From Desulfurellaceae bacterium (GTDB lineage: Bacteria > Desulfobacterota > Binatia > Bin18), in the NCBI GenBank assembly GCA_021296095.1, contig JAGWBB010000017.1:1-41899 (forward strand): a DNA stretch of 41,899 bases, in the 5' to 3' direction. The notes below the pieces were generated by a model. That model was not told the origin of the DNA. It made no database searches and worked only from the letters and a program-made list of their open reading frames with translations. Shown piece after piece: positions 31,863 through 40,434 of this stretch; the stretch's first letter is position 1, and every line of letters begins with the position of its first letter. A program made the translations under genes and the position numbers.

Positions 31863-33086
31863 TCACAGAGGACGCGTCTCGCCCCGCTCCAGCACCACCA
31901 AGCCCGAGGGGTCACGAAAATAGCGACGCTCATCCGTCCCGGTCCCTCCCCCGATCACCGCGCCGGCCGGAACGCTGTGAAACCGATCAACAATGGCGCC
32001 CTTGAGTTTCACGCCCGCTCCAATCTCGGCCCGGTCCATGATGATCGACTCCTCAATCTCCGCGCCCTTGCCGATCCGCACGCCGCTGCCGATCACAGAC
32101 CGGACGATACGCCCGCCTTCCAGCTGAGAGCCCTCGCCAACCAGGGTGTCTCGGACCTCCCCGCCGTAAAAACGGGTCGGCGGACCGTCATAGATGGTGC
32201 CGAACACCGGCCAGTGCGGATTGTGCAAATCAAAGGCCGGCGTCTCGCCCAGCAGATCCATATGCGCCTCCCAATACGCCCGCAGAGTGCCCACATCGCG
32301 CCAGTAGGCGCGTTCCTCGCCCGGTTTGACGCCGGGGATTTCGTTTTCCAGAAAATCGTAGGCCAAGACCTGCTGGCGCGGAAACAGCTCGGGAATGATC
32401 GTCCGCCCGAAGTCGTGCTCGGTACTCCGGCGCGAGTCTTCCAGCAAGGTCCTGACCAGCAGGTCGGTGTTAAACACATAGTTACCCATCGAGGCATAAA
32501 CACGGTCGGAATCCCCGGGCATGGGTTTCGGGTGGGACGGCTTCTCCTCAAAGCCGATGATGCGCCGTTTCTGATCGACCTCGATCACCCCGAAGCTGCC
32601 GGCCTCGGACACTGGAACGGGCAGTGCCGCAACCGTCGCCTCGGCCGCGTGCTCAAGGTGAAAGGCGACCATCTGGTTGAGGTCCATGCGGTAAATATGA
32701 TCGGCCCCAAACACGGCGATCAGATCGGGACGAAAGTCCTGGATCAGGTTGAGGTTTTGATACACGGCGTCGGCCGTGCCCTGGTACCAGTCTTCCCCCC
32801 ACCGCATCTGGGGCGGCACGACCGTAATAAAGGTCTCTTTGAGGCCGCCGCCGATGCGCCAGCGCCAGGTCGAGCGCAGATGCTCAATCAGCGATTGCGA
32901 CTTGTACTGGACCAGGATGTAGACCGAAAAAATACCCGAATTGATGAAGTTGGACAGCACGAAGTCGACAATCCGGTGCTTTCCGGCAAACGGAACGGCA
33001 GGCTTGCTGCGGGATTTCGTCAACGGGAACAAGCGCTCGCCCTTGCCGCCGGCCATAATCATGCCCAGCAGGCGCAGTCTGCGCAC
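31863..33086 (-). CDS. glgC: Glucose-1-phosphate adenylyltransferase (ADP-glucose pyrophosphorylase)
   Basis: This 407-residue enzyme has the nucleotide motif GMIMAGGKGERLFPLT, then RSKPAVPFAGKHRIVDF, WYQGTADAVYQNLN, FGADHIYRMDLNQMV and a C-terminal left-handed beta-helix (IGSGVRIGKGAEIEESIIMD). It makes ADP-glucose from glucose 1-phosphate and ATP. It starts at GTG 33086 with AGGAGG 6 nt upstream. The order glgA, GH57 branching enzyme, glgC on the - strand shows a complete synthesis operon. Confidence 0.95.
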   Translation of the reverse strand: MRRLRLLGMIMAGGKGERLFPLTKSRSKPAVPFAGKHRIVDFVLSNFINSGIFSVYILVQYKSQSLIEHLRSTWRWRIGGGLKETFITVVPPQMRWGEDWYQGTADAVYQNLNLIQDFRPDLIAVFGADHIYRMDLNQMVAFHLEHAAEATVAALPVPVSEAGSFGVIEVDQKRRIIGFEEKPSHPKPMPGDSDRVYASMGNYVFNTDLLVRTLLEDSRRSTEHDFGRTIIPELFPRQQVLAYDFLENEIPGVKPGEERAYWRDVGTLRAYWEAHMDLLGETPAFDLHNPHWPVFGTIYDGPPTRFYGGEVRDTLVGEGSQLEGGRIVRSVIGSGVRIGKGAEIEESIIMDRAEIGAGVKLKGAIVDRFHSVPAGAVIGGGTGTDERRYFRDPSGLVVLERGETRPL

Positions 33087-33096
33087 AGTCTGCCTC

Positions 33097-34779
33097 CTAT
33101 CGGAACATCACCTGTTCCAGAGCCGGGAACAGAAAATTCTGCTGCTCCCGGTCGGCCAAAAAGCGCTCCTGTTCGGCCTCCAGCCGCCCCTGCTGGCGCA
33201 CCGAGCGGGCGAGCTGCAGGAGGCGTTTCAGATCGGTCGAATGGATCAGGAAACGCTGCTCGGCGTAGTCACGAGCCGTTTGGGTGGTGATGAGAAACGG
33301 CCAGTCCGAGGCCTGCATCAGCAGGAGTTCTTTGCCGGCTTGGCACAGCACACGGCCGAGCGGTCCCTTGCGGTCTGCCTCGCGCGTTGCCTGCATGGCA
33401 TCCCAAAACTGAAACTCCCCGTCGTACAGTCGCTCCCAGACCCAGGCGGTGTCTTTATTCAGCCAGGTCCGGTGGTCTCCACCCTCCCCCCACGAGCCTT
33501 CAGGAAGGCTGACGGTCCGGGCCGGGGGGTAGCGGTCGAGGGCCGCGCTACAGGTGAGCGGGACGATACGGTGGCGGTCCAGTTCCGGGTAGAGGGCCTC
33601 CAGCCACTGCGGCCCCTCGTGCCACCAGTGACCGAGCAGCTCGGCATCGTAGGCGGCGCAGGTCAGGCCGGCCGGCCCGGCTTCGGTCGCGGCCAGCTGG
33701 CCGGCAAAATGGCGCGCATGCGCCCGGGCCTGGGCTCGGGCACGCGTGGGCGTGTAGACCTGCTTGCGGTCCAGTTCGGCCCGCTCCTCGCTCACCCGCC
33801 ACAGCTTGAGGCCGCCCGGGTCGTGCTGCTTATGGAAGTCCAGGTACCACGGGTCGCCCGGGTAGCCCACCTCTCGACTCCACACCAGGCGGCTGCTATC
33901 GGGGTCGCGCAGCAAAGCCTTGGCCGTCCCCGTCCCACTCCGCGAGGCGACCCGGTAGGTTTGATGCGGCGAGAGCGGGACTGCCGGGCGCCCGCCTGCC
34001 CAGCCGGGCGGCTCCGTCACCAGCGCGGGGTCGGCGCGGTAGGGGAGACTGGGGAAGACGCCCTGAACGGACTGCCCGTCAACACAGAAAAACGCCAGGC
34101 CGCACGCCGCCACGTGCTCCTCAAGCCCCCGCCGCAGCGAGCGGTGGTGTTGGCGGTTGACGCCAACCGGCGGAAGCCAGTGATAGCGTGGACGATAGCC
34201 GCATTCCGGCAGCCACATCCCGGCCGGACGACGGCCAAAGTGCGTTTCGTGGCTGACGGTCGCCAGCCGCAGCTGCAGGCGAACGCTCTGCTCGCGGGCA
34301 AGCAGGGGCAGATAGCCGTGGGTCGCCGCCGAGGTCATGAGTTCGACGTGGCCGTCTTCCATCAGGCTCCGAAAGGCGGCCAACAGATCGCCGTCAAGAG
34401 CCCGCCACTGCGCGAGCCGGGCGCGGTAAAACTCCTCCCAGTAATCCACCAGATCGGCGGTGTCGGCCTGGCCCTCGGACTGAAAATGCCGGCGGGTATC
34501 GGCGCACGCCCGCAAACGGGTATCGAGAAAGAACTCGAGTTCGGCTTGCAGGAGGGGGCTGGCCAGCTGTTCGCACAGGACCGGCGAAAAACTCAGGGTC
34601 AGCTGGGGCGAGGTGCCGCGCTCAACCAGCGAGCGGAGCGTGTCCAGGAGCGGCAAGTAGCATTCGGTCACCGCTTCACACAGCCAGTCGCTGCCGTGCG
34701 GCCAGCGCTCATGACCCAGCACAAACGGTTGGTGGGCGTACAGGACGAGAGCCAGGGCCCTGGACGGGTCTGAAGCCAT
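33097..34779 (-). CDS. GH57-family 1,4-alpha-glucan branching enzyme
   Basis: This 560-residue protein contains GH57 motifs: YAHQPFV, the nucleophile Glu192 in MWLPECGYRP, Asp378 in AAYDAELLGHWW and WVWERLYDGEFQFWDAMQ in the helical C-terminal part. These match the GH57 branching enzyme type (TK1436/TTHA1902-like) and not amylopullulanase. It begins 4 bp after the stop of glgA and ends 10 bp before glgC, so it would supply alpha-1,6 branching; no classical GH13 GlgB is seen. Start at ATG 34779; no strong ribosome-binding site. Confidence 0.9.
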   Translation of the reverse strand: MASDPSRALALVLYAHQPFVLGHERWPHGSDWLCEAVTECYLPLLDTLRSLVERGTSPQLTLSFSPVLCEQLASPLLQAELEFFLDTRLRACADTRRHFQSEGQADTADLVDYWEEFYRARLAQWRALDGDLLAAFRSLMEDGHVELMTSAATHGYLPLLAREQSVRLQLRLATVSHETHFGRRPAGMWLPECGYRPRYHWLPPVGVNRQHHRSLRRGLEEHVAACGLAFFCVDGQSVQGVFPSLPYRADPALVTEPPGWAGGRPAVPLSPHQTYRVASRSGTGTAKALLRDPDSSRLVWSREVGYPGDPWYLDFHKQHDPGGLKLWRVSEERAELDRKQVYTPTRARAQARAHARHFAGQLAATEAGPAGLTCAAYDAELLGHWWHEGPQWLEALYPELDRHRIVPLTCSAALDRYPPARTVSLPEGSWGEGGDHRTWLNKDTAWVWERLYDGEFQFWDAMQATREADRKGPLGRVLCQAGKELLLMQASDWPFLITTQTARDYAEQRFLIHSTDLKRLLQLARSVRQQGRLEAEQERFLADREQQNFLFPALEQVMFR

Positions 34780-34783
34780 AGGT

Positions 34784-36286
34784 CTAGCCCGGGGCGACCG
34801 CTGCCTGTCGGGCGCTGACAAGCTCCTGGTACAGGTCGAGATAGCGGCGCGCCGAGCGTGTCCAGGAAAAATCCTGGGCCATGCCCCGGCGCATCAGCCC
34901 ATGCCAGGCGGCCGGGTCGGCAAAAGTCGTCAGCGCCTCCCGCACGGCCCGGGTCAGCGCCTGGGGGCTGGCATCTTCGAACACAAAGCCGGTGCCCTGT
35001 CCGCTGTTGGCGTCAAAGGGGCTCACCGTGTCGCGCAGCCCGCCGGTCGCCCGCACAATCGGCACCGTGCCGTAGCGCAGGCTGTAGAGCTGATTCAGGC
35101 CGCACGGCTCATAGCGCGACGGCATCAGAAAACAGTCGCTGCCGGCTTCAATCTGGTGGGCCAGGGCTTCGTCAAAACCGATCCGCACCCCGACCCGCCC
35201 GGGATGCGCCCGGGCCCGCTGGGTCAGCAGTGTCTCGTAGCGCGACTCTCCCGAGCCCAGGATGACCAGGCGGCAGTCCAGCTCCAGCAAGGCATCAAGC
35301 GCGCCGGCCACCAGGTCAATGCCCTTCTGGTCAACCAGCCGGGTCACCATGCCCAGCAGCGGCATGTCCGGCTCGTCGGACATGCCGTACTCGCCCAACA
35401 CGGCACGCTTGCACACCGCCTTGCCGCTCAGGTCTTCGGCGGTGTACTGCGCAGCGATCAGGGGGTCAGTTTCCGGGTTCCAGACCGCGTAGTCCGCCCC
35501 GTTCACAATACCGACCAGAGCCGAGCGGCGAGCCCGAATACAACCGTCCAGACCAAAGCCAAGGACCGGGTTACCAATCTCGTCGGCATAGCTGGGACTG
35601 ACGGTCGTCAGCCGGTCGGCATAGTACAGTCCCGACTTCATGAAGTTGAGGGAGCCGTAAAACTCCAGCCCCTCGGGCTGAAACAGAAACGGAGGCAGGC
35701 CGGTCAGGCCAAACGCCCAGTTAGGGAAGACACCCTGATAGGCAAAGTTATGGATGGTGAAGACGCTGGCCGCCTGCCTGCTGCGCGCGTCCAGGCCGGG
35801 CAGAAAGCGCACCAAGGCCGGAATCAGGCCGGTATGCCAGTCGTGGCAGTGAAAGACCTGGGGAAACCAGCCCAGCCGCTCGACCAGGGCCAGGACGGCC
35901 CGGGAAAAGAAGGTGAAGCGCAGCGCATTGTCGGGATAGTCGCCGTTCCCGTTGCCATACAGGCCGGGCCGGGCAAAAAAGTCGTCCTGCTCAACGGCGT
36001 ACACCGGCACCCGGGCAGCCCCCCCGTCCGGCTCGGGCAGGTGGGTCTGCCACACCCGCGCCAGCCGCGGGCCGATGACCAGTGGGACCTGGAGGTCTGA
36101 TACGCGTTCGGTCAGCGGGAAGTCTCCGTCGCGCAGGCTTTGATACCGCGGCATGACAATGCGGACATCATGCCCCAGCCCGGCCAAGACCTGGGGCAAG
36201 GCGCCGTTCACATCGCCCAAGCCGCCGGTCCGGGCAAACGGAGCAACTTCGGCGCTGATGAACAGGATACGGAGAGTTGCGTCCAC
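34784..36286 (-). CDS. glgA: Glycogen synthase (GT5)
   Basis: This 500-residue enzyme opens ILFISAEVAPFARTGGLGDV and carries FHCHDWHTGLIPALV, FTIHNFAYQGVFP, GIVNGADYAVWNPETDP and the C-terminal block MPSRYEPCGLNQLYSLRYGT of glycogen synthases. It extends alpha-1,4-glucan with ADP-glucose. The N-terminal motif is RTGGL (Arg19) where most synthases have KTGGL, a conservative change at the position that contacts ADP-glucose. The start is GTG 36286 with GAGGAA upstream. It leads the glgA-GH57-glgC operon. Confidence 0.95.
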   Translation of the reverse strand: MDATLRILFISAEVAPFARTGGLGDVNGALPQVLAGLGHDVRIVMPRYQSLRDGDFPLTERVSDLQVPLVIGPRLARVWQTHLPEPDGGAARVPVYAVEQDDFFARPGLYGNGNGDYPDNALRFTFFSRAVLALVERLGWFPQVFHCHDWHTGLIPALVRFLPGLDARSRQAASVFTIHNFAYQGVFPNWAFGLTGLPPFLFQPEGLEFYGSLNFMKSGLYYADRLTTVSPSYADEIGNPVLGFGLDGCIRARRSALVGIVNGADYAVWNPETDPLIAAQYTAEDLSGKAVCKRAVLGEYGMSDEPDMPLLGMVTRLVDQKGIDLVAGALDALLELDCRLVILGSGESRYETLLTQRARAHPGRVGVRIGFDEALAHQIEAGSDCFLMPSRYEPCGLNQLYSLRYGTVPIVRATGGLRDTVSPFDANSGQGTGFVFEDASPQALTRAVREALTTFADPAAWHGLMRRGMAQDFSWTRSARRYLDLYQELVSARQAAVAPG

Positions 36287-36329
36287 GTGGCATTCCTCGG
36301 TACGGGGTTTGGTAATCGAACGCAGGCGG

Positions 36330-36638
36330 TCATGTGCGGCCGATCTGCTTCGGCCCGGCCATTCTGTCGCGCAGGAGCGAGGTCGGGATGGCCGGCAATG
36401 TGGTAATCCGCACCGTTCCGCGCGAACTCAGATCAATCGACAGGTGGGCGATGGTTTCGTTATCCGGGGCCTCGACGATGGTGACAAAATCATAGCTGCC
36501 GAGCGTGGCGTACTGGCCAATGACAGTGCAGCCGAATTCGGCAATCTCGGAGTTCACCTCTTCGATGCGTTCAGGATTATTATGGAGCGTCTGGCTGCCT
36601 TCCGGGGTCAGGGTGCTCAGCAAGATGTATACGGGCAT
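36330..36638 (-). CDS. GYD-domain protein
   Basis: This 102-residue protein (MPVYILLSTLTPEGSQTLHN, VIGQYATLGSYDFVTIVEA) belongs to the GYD family, small alpha/beta-barrel-like proteins related in fold to ferredoxin-like monooxygenases; no function is established. The ribosome-binding site is GAGGAGG before ATG 36638. It closes a five-gene - strand operon with the zinc-ribbon protein, two paralogues and an ABM protein, a grouping I cannot assign to a known pathway. Confidence 0.85.
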   Translation of the reverse strand: MPVYILLSTLTPEGSQTLHNNPERIEEVNSEIAEFGCTVIGQYATLGSYDFVTIVEAPDNETIAHLSIDLSSRGTVRITTLPAIPTSLLRDRMAGPKQIGRT

Positions 36639-36665
36639 GGCCTCCTCCTCGGGTCTGGTGGCATT

Positions 36666-36986
36666 TCAGTGGCGCGTCTCTTCGGGCCGAACGAGAACCG
36701 GGGTGACGAGATGGCCTGCGGCACGGTCCAGGTCGCGCTCCTGCGCGGCGCGGAAGGTCGCGGCCGGCGACTCGCAGCGCAGGCACTGTTGGTAGGCCGA
36801 GGCGTACAGCGCCTGTTCCGCCGGGCTGAGTTCATAGCGCCGGGTCAGATAGGCGAGCTGTCGGTCGCTCTCCTGTGTTTCGGCCCACGTCATGGCGTAG
36901 TGCACCCAGCCACACTGTGGGCAGGCGAGGAGGCGTCTGTCAATGAAACGGGAGGGCGAACCCTGCCCGCTGTCGTCCGCAGCCAT
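36666..36986 (-). CDS. Small zinc-ribbon protein of unknown function
   Basis: This 106-residue protein has Cys22-Pro-Gln-Cys25 (LLACPQCGWVHYAM) and a second Cys pair, Cys68-Leu-Arg-Cys71 (YQQCLRCESP), which would bind a single zinc ion. Between them is a helical region (LTRRYELSPAEQALYASAYQ). I do not recognise the family. It is 6 bp downstream of the second paralogue and 27 bp upstream of the GYD gene, so it is co-transcribed with them. Confidence 0.7.
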   Translation of the reverse strand: MAADDSGQGSPSRFIDRRLLACPQCGWVHYAMTWAETQESDRQLAYLTRRYELSPAEQALYASAYQQCLRCESPAATFRAAQERDLDRAAGHLVTPVLVRPEETRH

Positions 36987-36992
36987 AGGCTC

Positions 36993-37637
36993 TCAGTCGA
37001 GGCTCACCCGGAAGTTGTGGCCGTTGTCGGTGATCCACATGGCAAAATCATCTTCGGGCAAGGGGGAATTTGTCCGCAACAACTGGTAGCGATACTCGAC
37101 CTGCGCGCCGCGCGGTCCCCACACCTTGCCGACATACCGGCGGGGCAGAGGGACGGTCTGAATCAGCTCGTAGATCGCGTCATCGGCCAGGCCTTCCCCC
37201 TCACGATCATGCCCGGCTCGGTCGGGCAGGGTTTGCAGATGCAGTCCTTCGAGATTGGCCTGGGTCCAGTTAGGGGCGTTCCAGCTGTCCACGCCCCACA
37301 GCAGCCGGACTTCGGTGATGCGCCCCTCTTGGTCGAGATAGTCGATTTCGCGCGAGACGATTTCTTCGCTGAACACCTCGGACAGCTGCTCCTGCCCGCT
37401 TTGGACATACATGAAGCGGTGGTGCAGAAGAAACGAGTCCTTGTCGTGGAAATAGCGGGGCGGCTCAATAACGGCCTGACGCATCTTGGGGTCGGTGTTG
37501 GGGACGACCCGCATCACCTCGGTCTCTTCCGTTCCGTCCCAGGTAGCGGCTTCTCCCAGTGCCGACCAGGTGTAGCGGACCGCGACCATCTGGATGCTCG
37601 GATCCTGATCGGTCCACACCTTGGTGAGTTGAAACAT
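36993..37637 (-). CDS. Protein of unknown function, paralogue 2 of a two-member family
   Basis: This 214-residue protein shares blocks with the product of 37972-38715: MVAVRYTW, LLHHRFMYVQSGQ, EEIVSREIDYLDQEGRI, LLWGVDSWNAPNW and PLPRRYVGKVWGPRGAQV. It has no signal peptide or membrane segment. I do not recognise a named family, and no metal or nucleotide motif is obvious, although conserved His and acidic residues lie in the central block. The gene is separated from its paralogue by the ABM-domain gene, all in one operon, so the two may form a heteromer with that protein. Confidence 0.78.
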   Translation of the reverse strand: MFQLTKVWTDQDPSIQMVAVRYTWSALGEAATWDGTEETEVMRVVPNTDPKMRQAVIEPPRYFHDKDSFLLHHRFMYVQSGQEQLSEVFSEEIVSREIDYLDQEGRITEVRLLWGVDSWNAPNWTQANLEGLHLQTLPDRAGHDREGEGLADDAIYELIQTVPLPRRYVGKVWGPRGAQVEYRYQLLRTNSPLPEDDFAMWITDNGHNFRVSLD

Positions 37638-37648
37638 GGACCTCCTCC

Positions 37649-37960
37649 TTAGTCGGTCTTCATGATCGTCGCATCTGAGAGGCTCCGCTGGACTTCGTAG
37701 CTGCGGACAGTCGGCCGCCCCATGAAAAGCGGCGTAATCTTGGTGAACAGGTCGCGGGCCACCTCGCCGTCGGCGTAGGCGGCCAAGTCCTCTTTCGTCG
37801 CCCAGGTACTGATGCCGACAATCTCGTTGCCGTTTTGCAACAGCTGGGCCAGCAGGCAGCCGGACAGCGCCTTGGCCCGCCCGACGAATTCGGTCAGCAG
37901 GGCGATTGCCTCAGCTTCTTTGCCCGGTTGAACCGTTCCATAAAAGAGCCGTGTAAACAT
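37649..37960 (-). CDS. Antibiotic biosynthesis monooxygenase (ABM)-domain protein
   Basis: This 103-residue protein (MFTRLFYGTVQPGKEAEAIA, GCLLAQLLQNGNEIVGISTW) resembles the ABM domain, a ferredoxin-like alpha/beta fold found in quinone-forming monooxygenases and in heme-degrading proteins. The start at 37960 has only a weak AGAGGG upstream. It lies between two paralogous unknown genes, with 11 bp on each side, which suggests a stoichiometric complex. It could oxidise a phenolic substrate, or be a small partner without activity. Confidence 0.8.
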   Translation of the reverse strand: MFTRLFYGTVQPGKEAEAIALLTEFVGRAKALSGCLLAQLLQNGNEIVGISTWATKEDLAAYADGEVARDLFTKITPLFMGRPTVRSYEVQRSLSDATIMKTD

Positions 37961-37971
37961 GGCGTTTCCCT

Positions 37972-38715
37972 CTACAGGACATGCACATTGTTGCCCCAGT
38001 AGTCTTCCCACCGCTCGGCTTTGTTGGGCGTCCACATGCCGCCCACATGCCAGCTCTGCACCACCTCGGCGCCCCGCGGGCCGCGGATCTTGCCCACAAA
38101 GCGGCGCGGCAGGGACAGCGTCTTCAGCATGTCGGCGCGCTGTTCCGAGAAGGCTTCCATGTCCTCCGCGCCGTAAAACTTGTACGACAGATAGGGGCTG
38201 TCCTCACCGTACTTTTCGATGAATTCGGGGACTTCGGTCGGCTGATACTGCGGCGCGTCCCAGTCGTAGATACTCCAGTAGATGCACATCCCGCCCAGCG
38301 TCCCGTCGCGGTCGACAAACTCAACCTCTTGGGCCACGATCTCTTCGGTGTACAGCGGGCTCTCCTCACGCTTGCCGTCCCGAAAAATCTCGTAGTAGTG
38401 ATGAAACGCGTACTCCTCGACGTGCTTTTCCTGGCTGGGATCCCACACGTCGGACGGCAGGCGAATGACCTTGCGCCGGACCCCGTCGTCGGGCAGCCCA
38501 ATCACCTGGCCCTGAGTCTGCACGGACTCCCCGGTTTCATCCAGGGTCGTGCCGCCAAAGCCCCGCATCAGCGTTCCGCCGCGTGGCATGGAGCGGGTCT
38601 CACGATGCGCCTCCCAGTCCGGGGCTTGGTTGAGTGGGGTCCAGGTGTAGTGAATATTCACCATTTCGATACCCGGACCGTTATCCACATAATTCCGCTT
38701 GATATAAAACGCCAT
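37972..38715 (-). CDS. Protein of unknown function, paralogue 1 of a two-member family
   Basis: This 247-residue protein starts MAFYIKRNYVDNGPGIEMVN (ATG 38715, GGAGGAG 6 nt upstream). Blocks shared with the paralogue at 36993-37637 are MVNIHYTW, FHHYYEIFRDGK, EEIVAQEVEFVDRDGTL, IYWSIYDWDAPQY and SLPRRFVGKIRGPRGAEV. A segment near residues 43-75 (SMPRGGTLMRGFGGTTLDET) is extra compared with the shorter paralogue. No signal peptide or membrane segment. The first gene of a five-gene operon. I cannot name a function. Confidence 0.78.
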   Translation of the reverse strand: MAFYIKRNYVDNGPGIEMVNIHYTWTPLNQAPDWEAHRETRSMPRGGTLMRGFGGTTLDETGESVQTQGQVIGLPDDGVRRKVIRLPSDVWDPSQEKHVEEYAFHHYYEIFRDGKREESPLYTEEIVAQEVEFVDRDGTLGGMCIYWSIYDWDAPQYQPTEVPEFIEKYGEDSPYLSYKFYGAEDMEAFSEQRADMLKTLSLPRRFVGKIRGPRGAEVVQSWHVGGMWTPNKAERWEDYWGNNVHVL

Positions 38716-38908
38716 CGTGTCTCCTCCTTGGAGTTGCGGCTTGGTCTTGGTGCAGGGGTGCAAGCTGGATGTCTGCAACCCCTAGCACGGGCTGGGGGCA
38801 GGAACAATCTTGTGAGCCGTTAAATTGTGCAACAAGAATGACCAAAAGTTCAGTTTTTGGACTAATCAGTTCAAATTCACACTCCTTCCCGATACAAAAA
38901 GCGTCGCC
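38716..38908. promoter_or_regulatory. AT-rich spacer upstream of the paralogue/ABM operon
   Basis: The 193-bp spacer between the PFK stop and the first gene of the unknown operon is AT-rich at its far end. It contains the inverted repeat CCAAAA (38842-38847) and TTTTGG (38855-38860), which could be an operator or a terminator for PFK. The - strand reads TTGTTG, 17 bp, then CAAGAT as a possible but weak promoter. Confidence 0.3.
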
Positions 38909-40021
38909 TCACAGCCGTGGCGAATAGCGCTGGGTGTCGTACCAGCGCTCAAGATTGACCGTTTTGAGGGCGCCGACCGCCTGTGTCAGCGGCACCAGGG
39001 ACAGCTGGCAGGCCGGGGCAACCCCTTGGGCGCTGACCATCTGCCCGAAGGCGCCCTCGACAACGGCTTCCACCGCCTTGGTCCCGAACAGTCTGCCCAT
39101 GATTCGGTCCACCACGGACGGCGAGCCCCCACGCTGGCTATGACCAATGACAAGCGCTCGGGAATCAAAAGGCGTGTGGCGACGAATGCGGTCCGCCAGC
39201 CGATTGCCGATCCCGCCGAGACGCTCGTGGCCAAACGCATCCCGGTCGGTATCTATGGTCACCAAGCCCTCATCGACGGCCGTCGCGCCCTCTGCAACCA
39301 CCACGACCGCGTAGCGCGGATAGCGTCGGTTCTGCTTGCCGCGCTCCAGACGTTGGGTCAGCAGGCTATACACGTGTTCATACGAAAACGGATACTCGGG
39401 AATCAGCACCATGGCTGCCCCGCCCGCCATGGTACTCCACAGGGCCAGGTGGCCGGCATGGCGGCCCATGACCTCGACGATCTGCACCCAATGATGGGAG
39501 CCGGCCGGGGTGCGGACCTGTTCGATCACTTCGGCACAGTTGCGCAGCGCCGTATCAAAGCCCAGCGTGTAGTCGGTATGGCTCAGATCGTTATCTATGG
39601 TCTTGGGGATGCCGACGACCTTGCCGCCCTGCTGACACAGCCTGGCCGCAACCCCCAGCGTGTCTTCCCCGCCCAGCGCAATCACCGCATCGAGTTGCAA
39701 GCGCTCGATATTGGTCAGGACTTCCGCTGAGCGATCAGCCGGCTCAGTCTGGTCCGGCAGGGGGGTGCGGAATGGATTCGTCCGGGACGAACCCAGATTC
39801 GTCCCGCCGTCACGGTCCCAGCGCCGAACCATATGGTCTTCCAGCCGAGTCCACTCCTGACAGCCTTCGTCCAGCAAGCCGTGCCAGCCGTCGTACAGGC
39901 CGATGACCTCGATGTTCAGGACGGTCGCCTTGTAGACAATGGCTTTCAGCGCCGGATTCAGGCCGGGCGCATCGCCGCCCCCGGTCAACACCCCAATCCG
40001 TTTGATGTGTTGCGTACCCAT
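38909..40021 (-). CDS. pfkA: 6-phosphofructokinase with PPi-type active-site residues
   Basis: This 370-residue enzyme has IGVLTGGGDAPGLN, GGEDTLGVA (residues 117-125), PKTIDND (139-145), FDTA, EVMGRHAGHLAL, and SQRGGSPSVVDR. Where E. coli PfkA has Gly104 and Gly124, this protein has Asp120 and Lys140, with the same 20-residue separation. This Asp/Lys combination is characteristic of PPi-dependent phosphofructokinases; the GGEDT variant is also found in ATP-using group III enzymes, so the donor is not certain. The start MGTQHIKRIGVLT at ATG 40021 is preferred to an extended frame. Its place between glycogen genes suggests a role in using the released hexose phosphates. Confidence 0.9.
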   Translation of the reverse strand: MGTQHIKRIGVLTGGGDAPGLNPALKAIVYKATVLNIEVIGLYDGWHGLLDEGCQEWTRLEDHMVRRWDRDGGTNLGSSRTNPFRTPLPDQTEPADRSAEVLTNIERLQLDAVIALGGEDTLGVAARLCQQGGKVVGIPKTIDNDLSHTDYTLGFDTALRNCAEVIEQVRTPAGSHHWVQIVEVMGRHAGHLALWSTMAGGAAMVLIPEYPFSYEHVYSLLTQRLERGKQNRRYPRYAVVVVAEGATAVDEGLVTIDTDRDAFGHERLGGIGNRLADRIRRHTPFDSRALVIGHSQRGGSPSVVDRIMGRLFGTKAVEAVVEGAFGQMVSAQGVAPACQLSLVPLTQAVGALKTVNLERWYDTQRYSPRL

Positions 40022-40434
40022 GTGACACGTCTCTTTTCCAGAAGATAGGCGGTACACCTCACTGTGTAACATGTCTCTTGAGAGAGAATAAGCAATTTAC
40101 ATACCACCCATATGAAAATTGTATGAAAACATGCGGCCTACAAGCAAGCTGCCGTTTTTGCGTCAGCCCGGGCGAGGAAGGGGAACGAGCCGCACGGCAT
40201 CTGCCGCCTCACTGCTCAAGAAATTCGCACCAGGACCACCATCTGCCGCTCTTTTCGGCAGCATTCATTCAAGCACCGAACGAGGACCCGGCGTGGCATA
40301 CCGTCAGCGCAAGATCAGCGCAAGACACGGAGCGCCGTTCATGAAAGAACTTGACAGCCAAACACCATCAGGGGTAGAAGCGGCGTACGATCCTGCCTAT
40401 TACGATTTTGCCCGCCCAGTCACAGGAGGCACAC
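40022..40434. other. 413-bp intergenic region between divergent genes
   Basis: No gene is supported here. The part near 40077-40130 is AT-rich compared with the rest and probably holds the PFK promoter, but no clear -10/-35 pair was found. A hairpin CTGCCG-N7-CGGCAG lies at 40243-40261, and TTGACA (40351-40356) with TAGAAG (40375-40380; 18-bp spacing) is a plausible sigma-70 promoter for the + strand gene at 40435, whose AGGAGG is at 40423-40428. Confidence 0.5.
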
